Source: DASWNP01 sp036399175 (GTDB taxonomy: Bacteria > Acidobacteriota > Blastocatellia > Pyrinomonadales > Pyrinomonadaceae). From it: a stretch of DNA of 64,000 bases. The DNA lies in NCBI GenBank assembly GCA_036399175.1, contig DASWNP010000064.1, positions 62,001 through 126,000 on the forward strand. Direction: 5' to 3'. Below are positions 35,851 to 44,376 of this stretch, piece by piece (the stretch's first letter is position 1; each line of letters starts with the position of its first letter). The position numbers were made by a program, and so were the translations under genes. The notes below the pieces were generated by a model that saw only the letters and a program-made list of their open reading frames with translations, was not told the DNA's origin and did not search any database.

Positions 35851-36204
35851 TTAGACGCGACTCAGGAAATTTTCCAGCACGAAAATCTTGCGCATCCGAA
35901 AGCGCAGAGGGCTCTCGACAATGGAAATCGCTTTCAGACTTTCAAGCCCGCCGACGAAGAACGGCTCCCCGCAAGCCGGGATTTCCGACAACCATCGAGG
36001 CGGCGCGAGCCCCATCTCATCGCACAGAGCTTCAGCCGTCGAGGCGAGCAGCGCATCCATCTGAGGCTCGCCCGTAGCGAAAGGCTCGTCGATGGCGCGC
36101 GCGTCTTTGTAGTAACGGAAATCATCGACGAAGTTCATCAGGTGCACGCACCAGTGTTGCGGCTCGCGCTCGATTAATTCTCTCGTCTCTTTCAGCGTGG
36201 TCAC
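35851..36204 (-). CDS. conserved-looking protein of unknown function
   Basis: The protein has 117 residues, is soluble, and has no signal peptide. It features W-C-V-H-L-M-N-F-V-D-D-F-R-Y near residue 18, A-L-C-D-E-M-G-L-A-P-P-R-W-L in the middle, and a basic R-F-R-M-R-K-I-F-V-L-E-N-F-L end. I recognise no family; the Trp/Cys/His/Asp-rich patch could be functional. It is in a minus-strand run of five genes. Confidence 0.65.
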   Translation of the reverse strand: MTTLKETRELIEREPQHWCVHLMNFVDDFRYYKDARAIDEPFATGEPQMDALLASTAEALCDEMGLAPPRWLSEIPACGEPFFVGGLESLKAISIVESPLRFRMRKIFVLENFLSRV

Positions 36205-36272
36205 TGTCGTCGCTCGAAAATCTCTTCAAGCAAAAACTGCGAAATATCCTTTAATCTCGTCGGCGTCCACTA

Positions 36273-37466
36273 CTACTGAACCTTCGGCTGACGGTTGTCG
36301 ATGAGCAGCTTGGCGATGGTCTGGAGCTGCATGTTGGACGTGCCCTCGTAGATAGCGCCGATTTTGGAGTCGCGCCAGAATTTCTCGACGGGGTAGTCCT
36401 TGACGTAGCCGTAGCCGCCGTAGAGTTCGATGGCTTTCGAGGCGATGCGCTCGGCGGCGCGCGAGGAGTAGAGCTTCGCCATCGCCGCTTCTTTGACGAA
36501 GGGACGACCCGAATCTTTGAGGCGCGCGGCGTTGTAGACCATCAGGCGCGCGGCTTCAAGCTCCACGGCCAGCTCGGCCAGTTGGAACTGCACGCCCTGA
36601 AACTGGTTGATGGTCTTACCGAACTGGATGCGCTCGCCCGTGTAGCCCAGCGCCGCCTCGAAGGCTCCGCGCGCGAGGCCAATCATCTGCGCGCCGATGC
36701 CGATGCGCCCTTCGTTCAAAGTCTCGATGGAGACCTTGTAGCCTTTGCCCACTTCGCCGAGCACGTTCTCACGGGGGACGCGGCAGCCGTCGAGAATAAT
36801 CTCGGTGGTCGAAGAGGCGCGGATGCCGAGCTTGTTCTCCTTCTTGCCGACGGAGAAGCCTTCAAAACCTTTCTCGACGACGAAGGCCGTCACGCCGCGA
36901 TAACCGGCTTCGGGGTCGGTCGTGGCGAAGACGACGAAAATCTCTGCCTCGACGCCGTTGGTAATCCAGAGCTTCTGTCCACTCAGGACGAAGCCGTCGC
37001 CGTCCGGAGTGGCGCGCGTTTTCATGGCGAAAGCGTCGGAGCCGGAGCCTGCTTCGCTCAGGGCGTAAGCGCCGATTTTGCTCGCGGCGAGCTGCGGCAG
37101 ATACTTCTTCTTCTGCTCGGGGTTGCCCCAGCGAATGAGGGCGTTGTTGACGAGAGTGTTCTGCACGTCCATCAAAACGCCGACCGAAGGATCAACGCGC
37201 GAGAGTTCTTCGACGCCGATGATGGCCGTGAAGAAGTTCGCGCCCGCGCCGCCGTACTCGTCGGGCGTTTCGATGCCCATCAGGCCGAGGTCGAACAGGT
37301 GACGGATGATGTCGGGCGACATCTTGGCCGCCTCGTCCATCTCTTCGACGCGCGGACGAATCTCGCCTTCGGCAAACTCGCGCACGCTCGCGCGAAACAT
37401 CTCTTCATCTTCGGAATAAACGGTCAGAGGGCTGCCGCTCAGAAGTTCGGTTGCTGCTTTACTCAT
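36273..37466 (-). CDS. acyl-CoA dehydrogenase
   Basis: This 397-residue flavoprotein covers the whole family: an N-terminal helical domain (E-D-E-E-M-F-R-A-S-V-R-E-F-A), the beta domain with Y-A-L-S-E-A-G-S-G-S-D and K-L-W-I-T-N, and the C-terminal helical domain. The latter has R-I-G-I-G-A-Q, the F-G-K-x-I-x-x-F-Q FAD motif, and a catalytic-Glu region ending I-Y-E-G-T-S-N-M-Q. The I-Y-E-G-T ending is typical of short-chain and branched-chain members. Together with the E1 gene on the same strand, this suggests branched-chain amino-acid or fatty-acid oxidation; specificity cannot be assigned from sequence reading. The start at 37466 is the first ATG followed by protein-like sequence. Confidence 0.95.
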   Translation of the reverse strand: MSKAATELLSGSPLTVYSEDEEMFRASVREFAEGEIRPRVEEMDEAAKMSPDIIRHLFDLGLMGIETPDEYGGAGANFFTAIIGVEELSRVDPSVGVLMDVQNTLVNNALIRWGNPEQKKKYLPQLAASKIGAYALSEAGSGSDAFAMKTRATPDGDGFVLSGQKLWITNGVEAEIFVVFATTDPEAGYRGVTAFVVEKGFEGFSVGKKENKLGIRASSTTEIILDGCRVPRENVLGEVGKGYKVSIETLNEGRIGIGAQMIGLARGAFEAALGYTGERIQFGKTINQFQGVQFQLAELAVELEAARLMVYNAARLKDSGRPFVKEAAMAKLYSSRAAERIASKAIELYGGYGYVKDYPVEKFWRDSKIGAIYEGTSNMQLQTIAKLLIDNRQPKVQ

Positions 37467-37941
37467 GGCTGTTGGCTCACCGTCAGTTGGATTAGAAATT
37501 TTAGGCTGTAAGCATCGCTTATCAGGGCGCATTCGGTCAACTGTTGGAAGGGGAGTGACGAGTGACGAGCAAGACGAAGACAAAGTGATGAGTGATGGGT
37601 GATGAGCAGGAGGAAAGAGAAGAGTTGACTGATGAAGTGGAAAAATTCTGACAGTTGTCGGGTTTTGCGGAAAGGCGAAGTCGAAGGGTTCGAGGCAGAG
37701 GGGCAGGCGGAGGGCGTCTGTCGGCGTTGGCGCGGAAGTTGCGGTGAGGGAGAAGAGAGGGAGAGAGCGCGTCTTGCGCGGGGCGGCAAGCGGAGTTTCT
37801 GATATGAAGGCGCGCGGCGCGCGGATTTGAGGCGAGGGGCTTTTGTAGCGTATCTTGCTTTAGCTCGGCGTCGGCGCTAAGGACAGGAACGGAAAGGATT
37901 GGGGCGTCTCGCAAGCGCGAGGGGAATGAGCCGCGATTTCG
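37467..37941. other. 475-nt intergenic region between divergent genes
   Basis: It separates the acyl-CoA dehydrogenase from the flippase-like gene and should contain both promoters. It holds an unpaired array of heptads at 37554-37605. No convincing promoter pair, tRNA or ORF is visible. A purine-rich GAGGGG stands ahead of a 10-codon ORF at 37927 that overlaps the flippase start, which may be chance. Confidence 0.45.
37554..37605. repeat. orphan heptad array (GTGACGA / GTGATGA)
   Basis: GTGACGA repeated twice and, after 16 nt, GTGATGA, GTGATGG and GTGATGA in tandem form a single arm with 7-nt period. No complementary arm is present nearby. This is the only site of the family without a mirrored partner and the only one between divergent genes. 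The same GTGACGA word occurs at 49481 and, inverted, at 50196. Confidence 0.7.
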
Positions 37942-39012
37942 ATGAGTCTGGATTCTAAGCCACAGAGCATGTCGCGCAGGTTTGCACCGGCGGGCGTGGT
38001 GTTCGCCGCGCTCGGTCTGCTGCTCTTCGTCTACTTCGTGAGGAAGGCGGGCGTCGAACAAATCTGGGAGTACATGCGAAGGCTCGGGGCAGGCTTTCTG
38101 ATTATCCTCGCGCTGGCGGGCTTGAGGTTCGTGGTGCGCTCGATGGCCTGGATGCTCTGCTTTGAAGCGCCGCACCGTCTGCGCTTCCGCGACGCTTTTC
38201 GCGCTTACCTGACGGGCGATGCGCTTGGCAACATCGTACCGCTCGGGATAGTCGTGAGCGAACCGGCGAAGGCGGCGCTGGTGCGCGACCGCGTGCCGCT
38301 CGTCGCGGGGCTCTCGGCCATCGCGGTCGAAAACATCTTCTACAGTTTGTCGGTCGCGCTTTTCATCTTCGGCGGCGCGTCGGCGCTGCTTCTGAGTTTC
38401 CCCCTGACGAAGAACTTGCGCTGGACGAGCATCGGCATCCTCGGCGGCGTGGCCGTGATTATTCTGCTGGCCGCGCTGATGCTCAGGGCGCAGTGGAGAT
38501 TCCTGAGCGGCGTGCTTGAGAGGCTTTATGCGCGCGGCGTGGGCAGGCGTCTGCTGGAGACGAGGCGCGAGCGAGCGCGTGCGCTCGAAGACAGAATCTA
38601 CGGTTTTTACGAGCGAAGCCGGACGCGATTTCTTCCGATACTGCTGCTCGAAGGCTGCTTTCACATGGCGGGCGTGGCCGAAGTTTACGTCACGCTCTAT
38701 TTCATCAGCGACGTGCCGCCGACGCTGCTCACCTCCTTCGTGCTTGAATCCGTCAACCGGGTCATCACCGTAGTTTTCAAGTTCGTCCCGATGCGTATCG
38801 GCATCGACGAAGCGGGGACGGGACTGATTACCGGCGTGCTCAAACTCGGCACGGCGACCGGCGTCACGCTGGCGCTCATACGCAAGGCGCGCGTCCTCTT
38901 CTGGACGGGCGTGGGCGTCGCCTTCCTCGTCAGCCGGGGACTCTCGCCGCGCGCCGTCGCCTCGGACGCCCAACACGCGCTCGCAAACGAAAAGGCAGAG
39001 GTCGGAGGTTAG
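37942..39012 (+). CDS. flippase-like membrane protein (AglD2/LPG synthase TM family)
   Basis: This 356-residue polytopic protein has about seven to eight transmembrane segments. It carries the patterns of the UPF0104/lysylphosphatidylglycerol-synthase membrane domain: W-E-Y-M-R-R-L-G, an R-x-x-A-W region, A-Y-L-T-G-D-A-L-G-N-I-V-P-L-G near residue 93, and P-M-R-I-G-I-D-E-A-G-T-G near residue 285. Family members are proposed to flip lipids or act in cell-envelope assembly. There is no aminoacyl-transferase domain. The extreme C-terminus (E-V-G-G) is encoded by the first bases of a heptad repeat, so the stop codon falls inside it. Confidence 0.85.
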   Translation: MSLDSKPQSMSRRFAPAGVVFAALGLLLFVYFVRKAGVEQIWEYMRRLGAGFLIILALAGLRFVVRSMAWMLCFEAPHRLRFRDAFRAYLTGDALGNIVPLGIVVSEPAKAALVRDRVPLVAGLSAIAVENIFYSLSVALFIFGGASALLLSFPLTKNLRWTSIGILGGVAVIILLAALMLRAQWRFLSGVLERLYARGVGRRLLETRRERARALEDRIYGFYERSRTRFLPILLLEGCFHMAGVAEVYVTLYFISDVPPTLLTSFVLESVNRVITVVFKFVPMRIGIDEAGTGLITGVLKLGTATGVTLALIRKARVLFWTGVGVAFLVSRGLSPRAVASDAQHALANEKAEVGG

Positions 39013-39084
39013 AGGTCAGAGGTCAGTGAAAGACACGGGCAAAAGCCAGGCTCAAAGTTTTGTTTTGACTAACCTCTAACTTCG
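38998..39084. repeat. heptad inverted repeat (GAGGTCA family), right arm shortened
   Basis: The left arm at 38998-39027 is GAGGTCG-GAGGTTA-GAGGTCA-GAGGTCA. The right arm at about 39064-39084 (GACTAACCTCTAACTTC) is complementary to only part of it (12 of 13 at the core). Compared with the copies at 93 and 23107, the right arm looks decayed or truncated. It overlaps the stop codon at 39010-39012. Confidence 0.8.
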
Positions 39085-39143
39085 TTAAGGCTGTGATTTG
39101 CTCCGGCTTCGATGTAAGTTGTGAATGCAAAGGAGGCTTTCGG

Positions 39144-39359
39144 ATGCGCAATGAGTTTACAGCCATCATCGAGCGGGACGGCGAATGGTTCATCGCTTAT
39201 TGTCCGGAGATACCGGGGGCGAATGGGCAGGGGCGCACCGTCGAAGAATGCCGCGCTAATCTGGCCGAAGCTATCGCGCTCATCCTTGAAGACAGACGTG
39301 AGGATGCGTTGCGGGGCGTGCCGCAGGATGCCATTCGTGAATTGGTAATAGTCGGATGA
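39144..39359 (+). CDS. hicB: HicB-family antitoxin
   Basis: This 71-residue short HicB has F-T-A-I-I-E-R-D-G-E-W-F-I-A-Y-C-P-E-I-P-G near the N-terminus, then the G-x-G-x-T-x-E-E-C motif and the helix N-L-A-E-A-I-A-L-I-L-E-D. AAAGGAGG at 39129-39136 precedes the ATG. HicB neutralises the HicA RNase. The stop overlaps the hicA start as ATGA. Because the hicA frame is broken, this antitoxin may now be an orphan. Confidence 0.93.
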   Translation: MRNEFTAIIERDGEWFIAYCPEIPGANGQGRTVEECRANLAEAIALILEDRREDALRGVPQDAIRELVIVG

Positions 39360-39540
39360 AGCGCAGCTCCTTGTTGCGTCACCTGCGTAAGCACGGCTGT
39401 TTCCTGAAGCGAGAGGGCAGAGAGCATTCCCTCTGGTGCAACCCGAAGACAGGGGCTGTCGAAGCCGTACCCGGCATACGGAGAGTGCCAATCTGCTGGC
39501 TAAGAAGATATGCCGTAACTTGTCCGTGCCGGAGCTTTGA
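39356..39540 (+). pseudogene. hicA: hicA toxin gene with a -1 frameshift
   Basis: The first ~38 codons are a good HicA: L-L-R-H-L-R-K-H-G-C, then R-E-G-R-E-H-S-L-W with the catalytic-type His, then A-V-E-A-V-P. At about 39470-39473 the frame changes. Reading on after adding one C to the run of three C's gives V-P-R-H-T-E-S-A-N-L-L-A-K-K-I-C-R-N-L, exactly the expected HicA C-terminus, ending at TGA 39538-39540. As it stands the frame yields an aberrant 65-residue protein ending at 39553. The lesion may be genuine inactivation of the toxin or a homopolymer sequencing error. Confidence 0.85.
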
Positions 39541-39589
39541 GCATGTAGTGTAAGTTGTCGCGCAGTGCCCTAGTCCAACAAGTGGGCGT

Positions 39590-41263
39590 TTGAGGTTTCT
39601 CTTGGCACATTCCGTCGAGCCGGATACAGAGAGGGTGGCGACGCTGCTTGAGGGGCGCGCGGTGGTGGTGGGCGTGCTGGTGCTTTTGGCGGCTCTGGGT
39701 TTCGGGCTGCGCGTGAGTGGTATCAGCCGGATAGGTTTCGCGGAGGACGAGATAAATAAGCTTGAGGCGGTGCGCGCCTACGAGCAGGGCAATATCACGC
39801 CGAACGCCGAACACCCGATGGTGATGAAGGCGTTTATCTTCGTCTCGATGCAGGGGGCGCGGCTATGGAACGCGCGTGCGGGAGAGCAGAGCCGCATCAC
39901 GGATGAGGCGGCGCTCAGGTTTCCCAACATACTTTTCGGCGCGCTGACGGTCTTTCCGCTCTTCCTACTCACCGCCGGATATTTCGACCGCCGGACGGCG
40001 CTTCTTGCCGCCTCGCTCTGGGCTTTCGGCGTCAACGCCATCACCTACAACCGCATCGCCAAAGAAGACACCCTGCTCGTCTTCTTCATGCTCTTCGCCT
40101 TCTATTTCTACCTGCGCGCCAAGCAGACGAGCGGCTTCGACCAGAAGCGCAAGCGCCGCCATTACGTTTTGAGCGCCGTCTCCTTCGGACTGATGTTCGC
40201 CTCGAAGTATTTCCCGCACTACTTCGGATTGAACATGCTCTACTTTCATCTCGTCCGCGTGCGCGAGCGACAGCCCGACGAGCCGCGCGGCAACACTCCG
40301 CTCGTGTTCTACGTCGTCGTCTTCGTCGCGTTTCTGATTGCCAACCCGGCGCTGCTGCTGCCGCAGACGTGGGCTTATCTCAACGCCTATTCGGGCGAGC
40401 ACCTTTTGACGCATCACGGCTACCTGATGGGAGAGACGCTCTACGACAACGTGATGTCGAAGACGCCTTTCGGCGGCACACCCGTCTATTTCTACCTGCT
40501 GTTTCTGGCCGTCAAGACGCCGATTCCGCTGCTCGTCGCGCTCGCGCTCGGCCTGTTTGAAATCGTCCGGCACAGGAAAGAGCCGGGGCCTGCTTTCCTG
40601 CTCGTGATGTTCGTGCTCTGGATAGTGCCCTACTCGCTCGTCGGCGCGAAGTGGCTGCGCTACACGCTGTCGCTTTTACCCTTCGTCTACATGATAAGCG
40701 CGGTCGGCATCGCGGCGCTGGTGCGAAGAACGACGCGCGTGAGGATGAGCGGCGAGCGGGTCGGGTCGGCCGTGCGGCGCGCGGCTCTGGTTGCGCTCGC
40801 GCTCCTCTTCTTCGTCGGGCTTCCGGCCTGGGTTTCCTACGCGCACAGGCCGCACTACGCCCTCTTCACCAACCTCTTCGCGCGCGGACGCGAGGGCTAC
40901 TTCTTCCCACACGACGAGTTTTACGACGACGGATTGAGAGAAGCCATCGAGTTCGTCTGTAGCCGAGCGCCCGAAGGGGCGACCATTGCGCACGAGACGC
41001 CCGGAGTCGTGCGCTACTACCTCGAACGCTTCAAGCGCACAGACCTGCGCTCGCGCGTCATCTCCGACCCGCAGTACAATCTGCTCGGCGAGCCGGAAAA
41101 CAACTTCGTCATCTTACAGCGCGGGCGCACCTACTTCGAGAACCGCGAGGAGATGCAGGGCGTCCGCGCGGGCGGCGCGTTCGTCAAGGTCTACGAAGTG
41201 TTCATCGACGGCGTGAGCGCGGCGGAAGTCTATGCGGCGAGGGCGGCGGGCTCTCAGCCGTAA
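39590..41263 (+). CDS. GT39/ArnT-like membrane glycosyltransferase
   Basis: This ~557-residue protein has an N-terminal G-F-A-E-D-E-I-N-K loop carrying the acidic catalytic pair typical of GT-C transferases. E-H-P-M-V-M-K-A follows, then roughly ten to twelve transmembrane helices and a C-terminal periplasmic part with H-E-T-P-G-V-V-R-Y-Y. GT39 enzymes move sugars from polyprenyl-phosphate donors to proteins or lipids; the acceptor here is unknown. No ATG is available near the N-terminus. TTG at 39590 or 39602 or a GTG just after are the candidates, so the start is uncertain by several residues. Confidence 0.85.
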   Translation: MRFLLAHSVEPDTERVATLLEGRAVVVGVLVLLAALGFGLRVSGISRIGFAEDEINKLEAVRAYEQGNITPNAEHPMVMKAFIFVSMQGARLWNARAGEQSRITDEAALRFPNILFGALTVFPLFLLTAGYFDRRTALLAASLWAFGVNAITYNRIAKEDTLLVFFMLFAFYFYLRAKQTSGFDQKRKRRHYVLSAVSFGLMFASKYFPHYFGLNMLYFHLVRVRERQPDEPRGNTPLVFYVVVFVAFLIANPALLLPQTWAYLNAYSGEHLLTHHGYLMGETLYDNVMSKTPFGGTPVYFYLLFLAVKTPIPLLVALALGLFEIVRHRKEPGPAFLLVMFVLWIVPYSLVGAKWLRYTLSLLPFVYMISAVGIAALVRRTTRVRMSGERVGSAVRRAALVALALLFFVGLPAWVSYAHRPHYALFTNLFARGREGYFFPHDEFYDDGLREAIEFVCSRAPEGATIAHETPGVVRYYLERFKRTDLRSRVISDPQYNLLGEPENNFVILQRGRTYFENREEMQGVRAGGAFVKVYEVFIDGVSAAEVYAARAAGSQP

Positions 41264-41292
41264 GGCGAGCGACTGGTCTCAGAGCGAAAAAT

Positions 41293-41652
41293 ATGAGCGA
41301 CCTTATTTTCACGGCGAGCGTCTGCCTCGCGCTCGCGGCCTGCGCCATCGCGCCCATCTTCGTCCTGATTAACTCAATCAGGGCGTACAGGCAGACGGCG
41401 ACAGGGCGAGGCCGGAAGGTTCTCAAAGCCGTGCTCGCTCTGCTCATCTGGGTGCTGCTCTCGTTCGGATTGTTCTTTATGACCTTCGTCTACGTCTACG
41501 CCAACGCGCATCGACCGAATCTGAACGAGCCGCCCGCGCTCTCGTCGGCGTTGACATACCTCGGCCTGACGGTCGTCTATGCGCTGGCGGGCTTCGGGCT
41601 GGCCTACTGGATGAGGCGCGGCGCTCAAGCGGATATTCCCAAATTGCCTTGA
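41293..41652 (+). CDS. small membrane protein of unknown function
   Basis: The protein has 119 residues and three clear transmembrane helices (about residues 4-25, 42-66, 84-104). It has a basic loop R-A-Y-R-Q-T-A-T-G-R-G-R-K between the first two. No known family is recognised. Its stop overlaps an in-frame TTG of the next gene, and it starts 29 nt after the glycosyltransferase, so the three genes 39590-43358 are probably one operon. Confidence 0.7.
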   Translation: MSDLIFTASVCLALAACAIAPIFVLINSIRAYRQTATGRGRKVLKAVLALLIWVLLSFGLFFMTFVYVYANAHRPNLNEPPALSSALTYLGLTVVYALAGFGLAYWMRRGAQADIPKLP

Positions 41653-41663
41653 TTCCAAAGAGT

Positions 41664-43358
41664 ATGAGATTAACTGAGAGAGCTTTGAAGAGAGGCTCAA
41701 ACGCGTCGAGATTTTTCTGCGTCGTCCTGCTCGCCTTGTGTCTGCTTCCGGCGGGCGAGTCGCGCGCGCAGCAGGAACAGCAGCAGGGACGCGCCCGCGC
41801 CTGGATAACGATTCTTTCGACGACCGACCTTCACGGCAACATCTACCCCGTAGATTACTACACGAACAAACCCGAAGCGCGCGGCCTCGCACGCGTGGCG
41901 ACTATCGTCCGGCAGGCGCGCAGGGAGAACCCGAACCTTCTGCTCGTCGATTCGGGCGACACGATTCAGGGCACTCCGCTCGCATACTTTCATAACAAGA
42001 AGAACAACCAGCCGCCCGACCCCGTTATGCTCTCGATGAACGCGCTCGGCTTCGACGCGATGGCCGTTGGCAATCACGAATACAACTTCGGCCTCAACGT
42101 CCTTGAGAAAGCGCGCCGCGAAGCGAGCTTCCCCTGGCTCTCGTCGAACACGTACAGACGCGGAAGCGAAGAGACCTATCACCGGCCTTACATCGTCAAA
42201 GAGCTTGGCGGCGTGCGCGTCGGCGTGCTCGGGCTGACGACGCCGGGCGTGCCCTCCTGGGAGAACGCGGAGAACTACGCCGGGCTTGAGTTTCGTGAGC
42301 CGGTCGCGGAGGCGCGAAAGTGGACGAGACGCCTGCGCGAAGAGGAGCGCGTCGATTTAGTCGTCGTCGCCATGCACATGGGGCTTGAGCGCGATTTGCG
42401 TACGGGCGAGGTCAATCCCGGTCAGGTCGCAAACGAAAACATGGCGCTGGCGATTGCCGAAGGAGTGCCGGGCGTCGATGTGGTTCTGATGGGACACACG
42501 CACCGCGAAGTGCCTGCGCTCTACTCGAACGGCGTGCTGCTGACGCAGGCCAACTACTGGGGGCGACACGTCGCGCGGGCAGACGTGTATCTGGAAAGAG
42601 AGGGCGCGAGCGGCGGCGGGCGCTGGCGCGTCGTCGCCAAGCAGGCGCGCACGATTTCTGCGGAAGGCGTCGCCGACGATGCCGAGATTCTGAAACTGGC
42701 CGAGCCCTACGACCGCGAGACTCAAGCCTGGCTCGGTCGAGCCATCGGCGAGTCGGCGGCGGAGTTGACGGCGGAGGACGCGCGCTTTCGCGATACGGCG
42801 ATTCTCGATTTGATTCAGCGCGTGCAGTTGGAGGCGGGCAAGGCGGACGTTTCGATGGTGGCGAGCTTCAACCCGCGTGCGCGCATCCCCAAAGGCGCGG
42901 TCACGGTGCGCGACATCGCCGCGCTCTACATCTACGAGAACACGCTCGTCGTCATCGAAGTGACAGGCCGGCAGCTCAAAGACGCGCTCGAACACTCCGC
43001 CCGGTATTTCCGCGCCTACGAGCCCGGCAAGTCGCCCTCGGAGCTGGTGGACGAAAAGATTCCCGCCTACAACTTCGACATCGCCGAAGGCGTCACCTAC
43101 GACCTCGACCTCACCAAACCCTTCGGCTCGCGCATCCAGAACCTTCGCTTCAAAGGTCAGCCCGTCCAGCCCGCGCAGAAATTCCGCCTCGCTACCAACA
43201 ACTACCGCGTCAACGGCGGCGGCGGCTACACGATGTACAAAGGCGCTCCCGTCCTCCAACGCTCAAGCGAAGAGATACGCGAACTCATCATCGACTGGGT
43301 CGAACGTCACAAACAGATTCCCTCCGAGCCGACCAACAATTGGCGAATCAAAAACTAA
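41664..43358 (+). CDS. exported 5'-nucleotidase / 2',3'-cyclic phosphodiesterase family protein
   Basis: The protein has ~564 residues and a signal peptide (F-F-C-V-V-L-L-A-L-C-L-L-P-A-G, cleavage near R-A-Q). The calcineurin-like metallophosphatase domain carries S-T-T-D-L-H-G-N, D-S-G-D-T-I-Q, G-N-H-E-Y-N-F-G and G-H-T-H-R-E metal-binding motifs. The 5'-nucleotidase C-terminal domain follows, with the I-A-A-L-Y-I-Y-E-N-T and N-Y-R-V-N-G-G-G-G-Y substrate loop. It would hydrolyse nucleotides in the periplasm to salvage nucleosides and phosphate. ATG 41664 is preferred over the overlapping TTG at 41649 because it gives a normal n-region. Confidence 0.93.
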   Translation: MRLTERALKRGSNASRFFCVVLLALCLLPAGESRAQQEQQQGRARAWITILSTTDLHGNIYPVDYYTNKPEARGLARVATIVRQARRENPNLLLVDSGDTIQGTPLAYFHNKKNNQPPDPVMLSMNALGFDAMAVGNHEYNFGLNVLEKARREASFPWLSSNTYRRGSEETYHRPYIVKELGGVRVGVLGLTTPGVPSWENAENYAGLEFREPVAEARKWTRRLREEERVDLVVVAMHMGLERDLRTGEVNPGQVANENMALAIAEGVPGVDVVLMGHTHREVPALYSNGVLLTQANYWGRHVARADVYLEREGASGGGRWRVVAKQARTISAEGVADDAEILKLAEPYDRETQAWLGRAIGESAAELTAEDARFRDTAILDLIQRVQLEAGKADVSMVASFNPRARIPKGAVTVRDIAALYIYENTLVVIEVTGRQLKDALEHSARYFRAYEPGKSPSELVDEKIPAYNFDIAEGVTYDLDLTKPFGSRIQNLRFKGQPVQPAQKFRLATNNYRVNGGGGYTMYKGAPVLQRSSEEIRELIIDWVERHKQIPSEPTNNWRIKN

Positions 43359-43464
43359 AGGGGAAAAGGGAAAGGGGGAAAGGGAAAGGGAAAGACATCG
43401 ACACGCGAGAAACGGCGTGCTTTCTTTTACCCTTTCCCCTTTTCCCTTTACCCTTTCCCCCCTT
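43359..43464. repeat. heptad inverted repeat (GGGGAAA family)
   Basis: A purine arm (43359-43395) of GGGGAAA and AGGGAAA units and a pyrimidine arm (about 43430-43464) are largely complementary. The register has slipped in places, so pairing is imperfect. It lies between convergent genes and overlaps the 3' end of the PAP2 gene, which ends ...E-G-G-K-G inside the arm. Same word family as 10212 and 32765. Confidence 0.75.
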
Positions 43465-44194
43465 CCGCTTTTGCTTTGAACGTGGCGCGCTGTTTCCAGT
43501 AGCGGTAGAGGTGCAGGGAGAGGCCGAGCCAGACGCCGCCGATGAGGTATGCGCCGAGGGTATCGCTCGGCCAGTGTGCGCCGAGATAGACGCGCGAGAA
43601 GCCGACGAGCAGGACGGGGAGAGCCGAGAGCGTGAGCGCGAGCCGTCGCACGAGCGAGCCGCGACGAAGCAGCGCGTAGGCGACGAAGAAGAGGAAGCCG
43701 AAGTAGGAGACGTAGAAAGTGACGTGGCCGGATGGGAAACTGAGCGAGGGCAAATCGAAGACGACGTTGACGAGGTCGGAGGTCGGGCGCGGGCGCGCGA
43801 TGAGCGCCTTGAGAGTGCCGTTGAGAATGGCGCTGCCCGCCGTACTCACGACGAGCCCTGCCGCCTCGCTACGACGACGGAAGATGAGAAAGATGCCGGC
43901 TGTAATCGCGGTCAGAACGTAGGGTATCCCCTCGTTGCCGAAGAGCGAGGTGGCCGTCATCAAGGCTTCGATGCCCGGCAGAGGGATGCTTTGCACGGCG
44001 CGCGAGGCGCGCAAGTCCCAGCCGAAATAGGCGTTGAAGTAGGCGAAGGCGGCGAGCACGGCGAAGCCGACGAGGCCGAGCAGGTAGAACACTTCGGCGC
44101 GCAGAAGTCTGCGCGTCGCGCGTCGGCGCTGAATCTGTTCGCCGACGGGTTCGACCGCCGTTGTACCGATGTCGTGCGGGCTCTCCTGTTCCAT
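43448..44194 (-). CDS. PAP2-family membrane phosphatase
   Basis: This ~248-residue protein has six transmembrane segments and the three phosphatase motifs: K-A-L-I-A-R-P-R-P (K-x6-R-P), S-F-P-S-G-H (P-S-G-H), and S-R-V-Y-L-G-A-H-W-P-S-D (S-R-x5-H-x3-D). It is expected to dephosphorylate lipid phosphates such as undecaprenyl diphosphate or phosphatidate at the periplasmic face. The frame is open to a TTG at 44245; ATG 44194 is chosen. The last residues E-G-G-K-G are encoded within the arm of a heptad repeat. It is divergent from the MBL-fold gene. Confidence 0.92.
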   Translation of the reverse strand: MEQESPHDIGTTAVEPVGEQIQRRRATRRLLRAEVFYLLGLVGFAVLAAFAYFNAYFGWDLRASRAVQSIPLPGIEALMTATSLFGNEGIPYVLTAITAGIFLIFRRRSEAAGLVVSTAGSAILNGTLKALIARPRPTSDLVNVVFDLPSLSFPSGHVTFYVSYFGFLFFVAYALLRRGSLVRRLALTLSALPVLLVGFSRVYLGAHWPSDTLGAYLIGGVWLGLSLHLYRYWKQRATFKAKAEGGKG

Positions 44195-44376
44195 ACCGTG
44201 AAGCGGATTGCGAATCAGTTTTGCCGCCGTCTGAACCTTTCGCAAGCGGCGCGCGTGTTATAATAGCGTCTGAAATTCTCCCGAACATAAATGAAGACGG
44301 GCTTGAGCCGCAAGGCCGTCGAGGCGACGGGCGCGCTGCTTTCGTCGGAGGCGTTTGGAAGAAGGAGCGAGCGAGT

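Noticed and set aside
37537..38976. 479-codon minus-strand frame across the flippase-like gene
   Set aside because: Highly charged, repetitive shadow of a hydrophobic membrane-protein gene.
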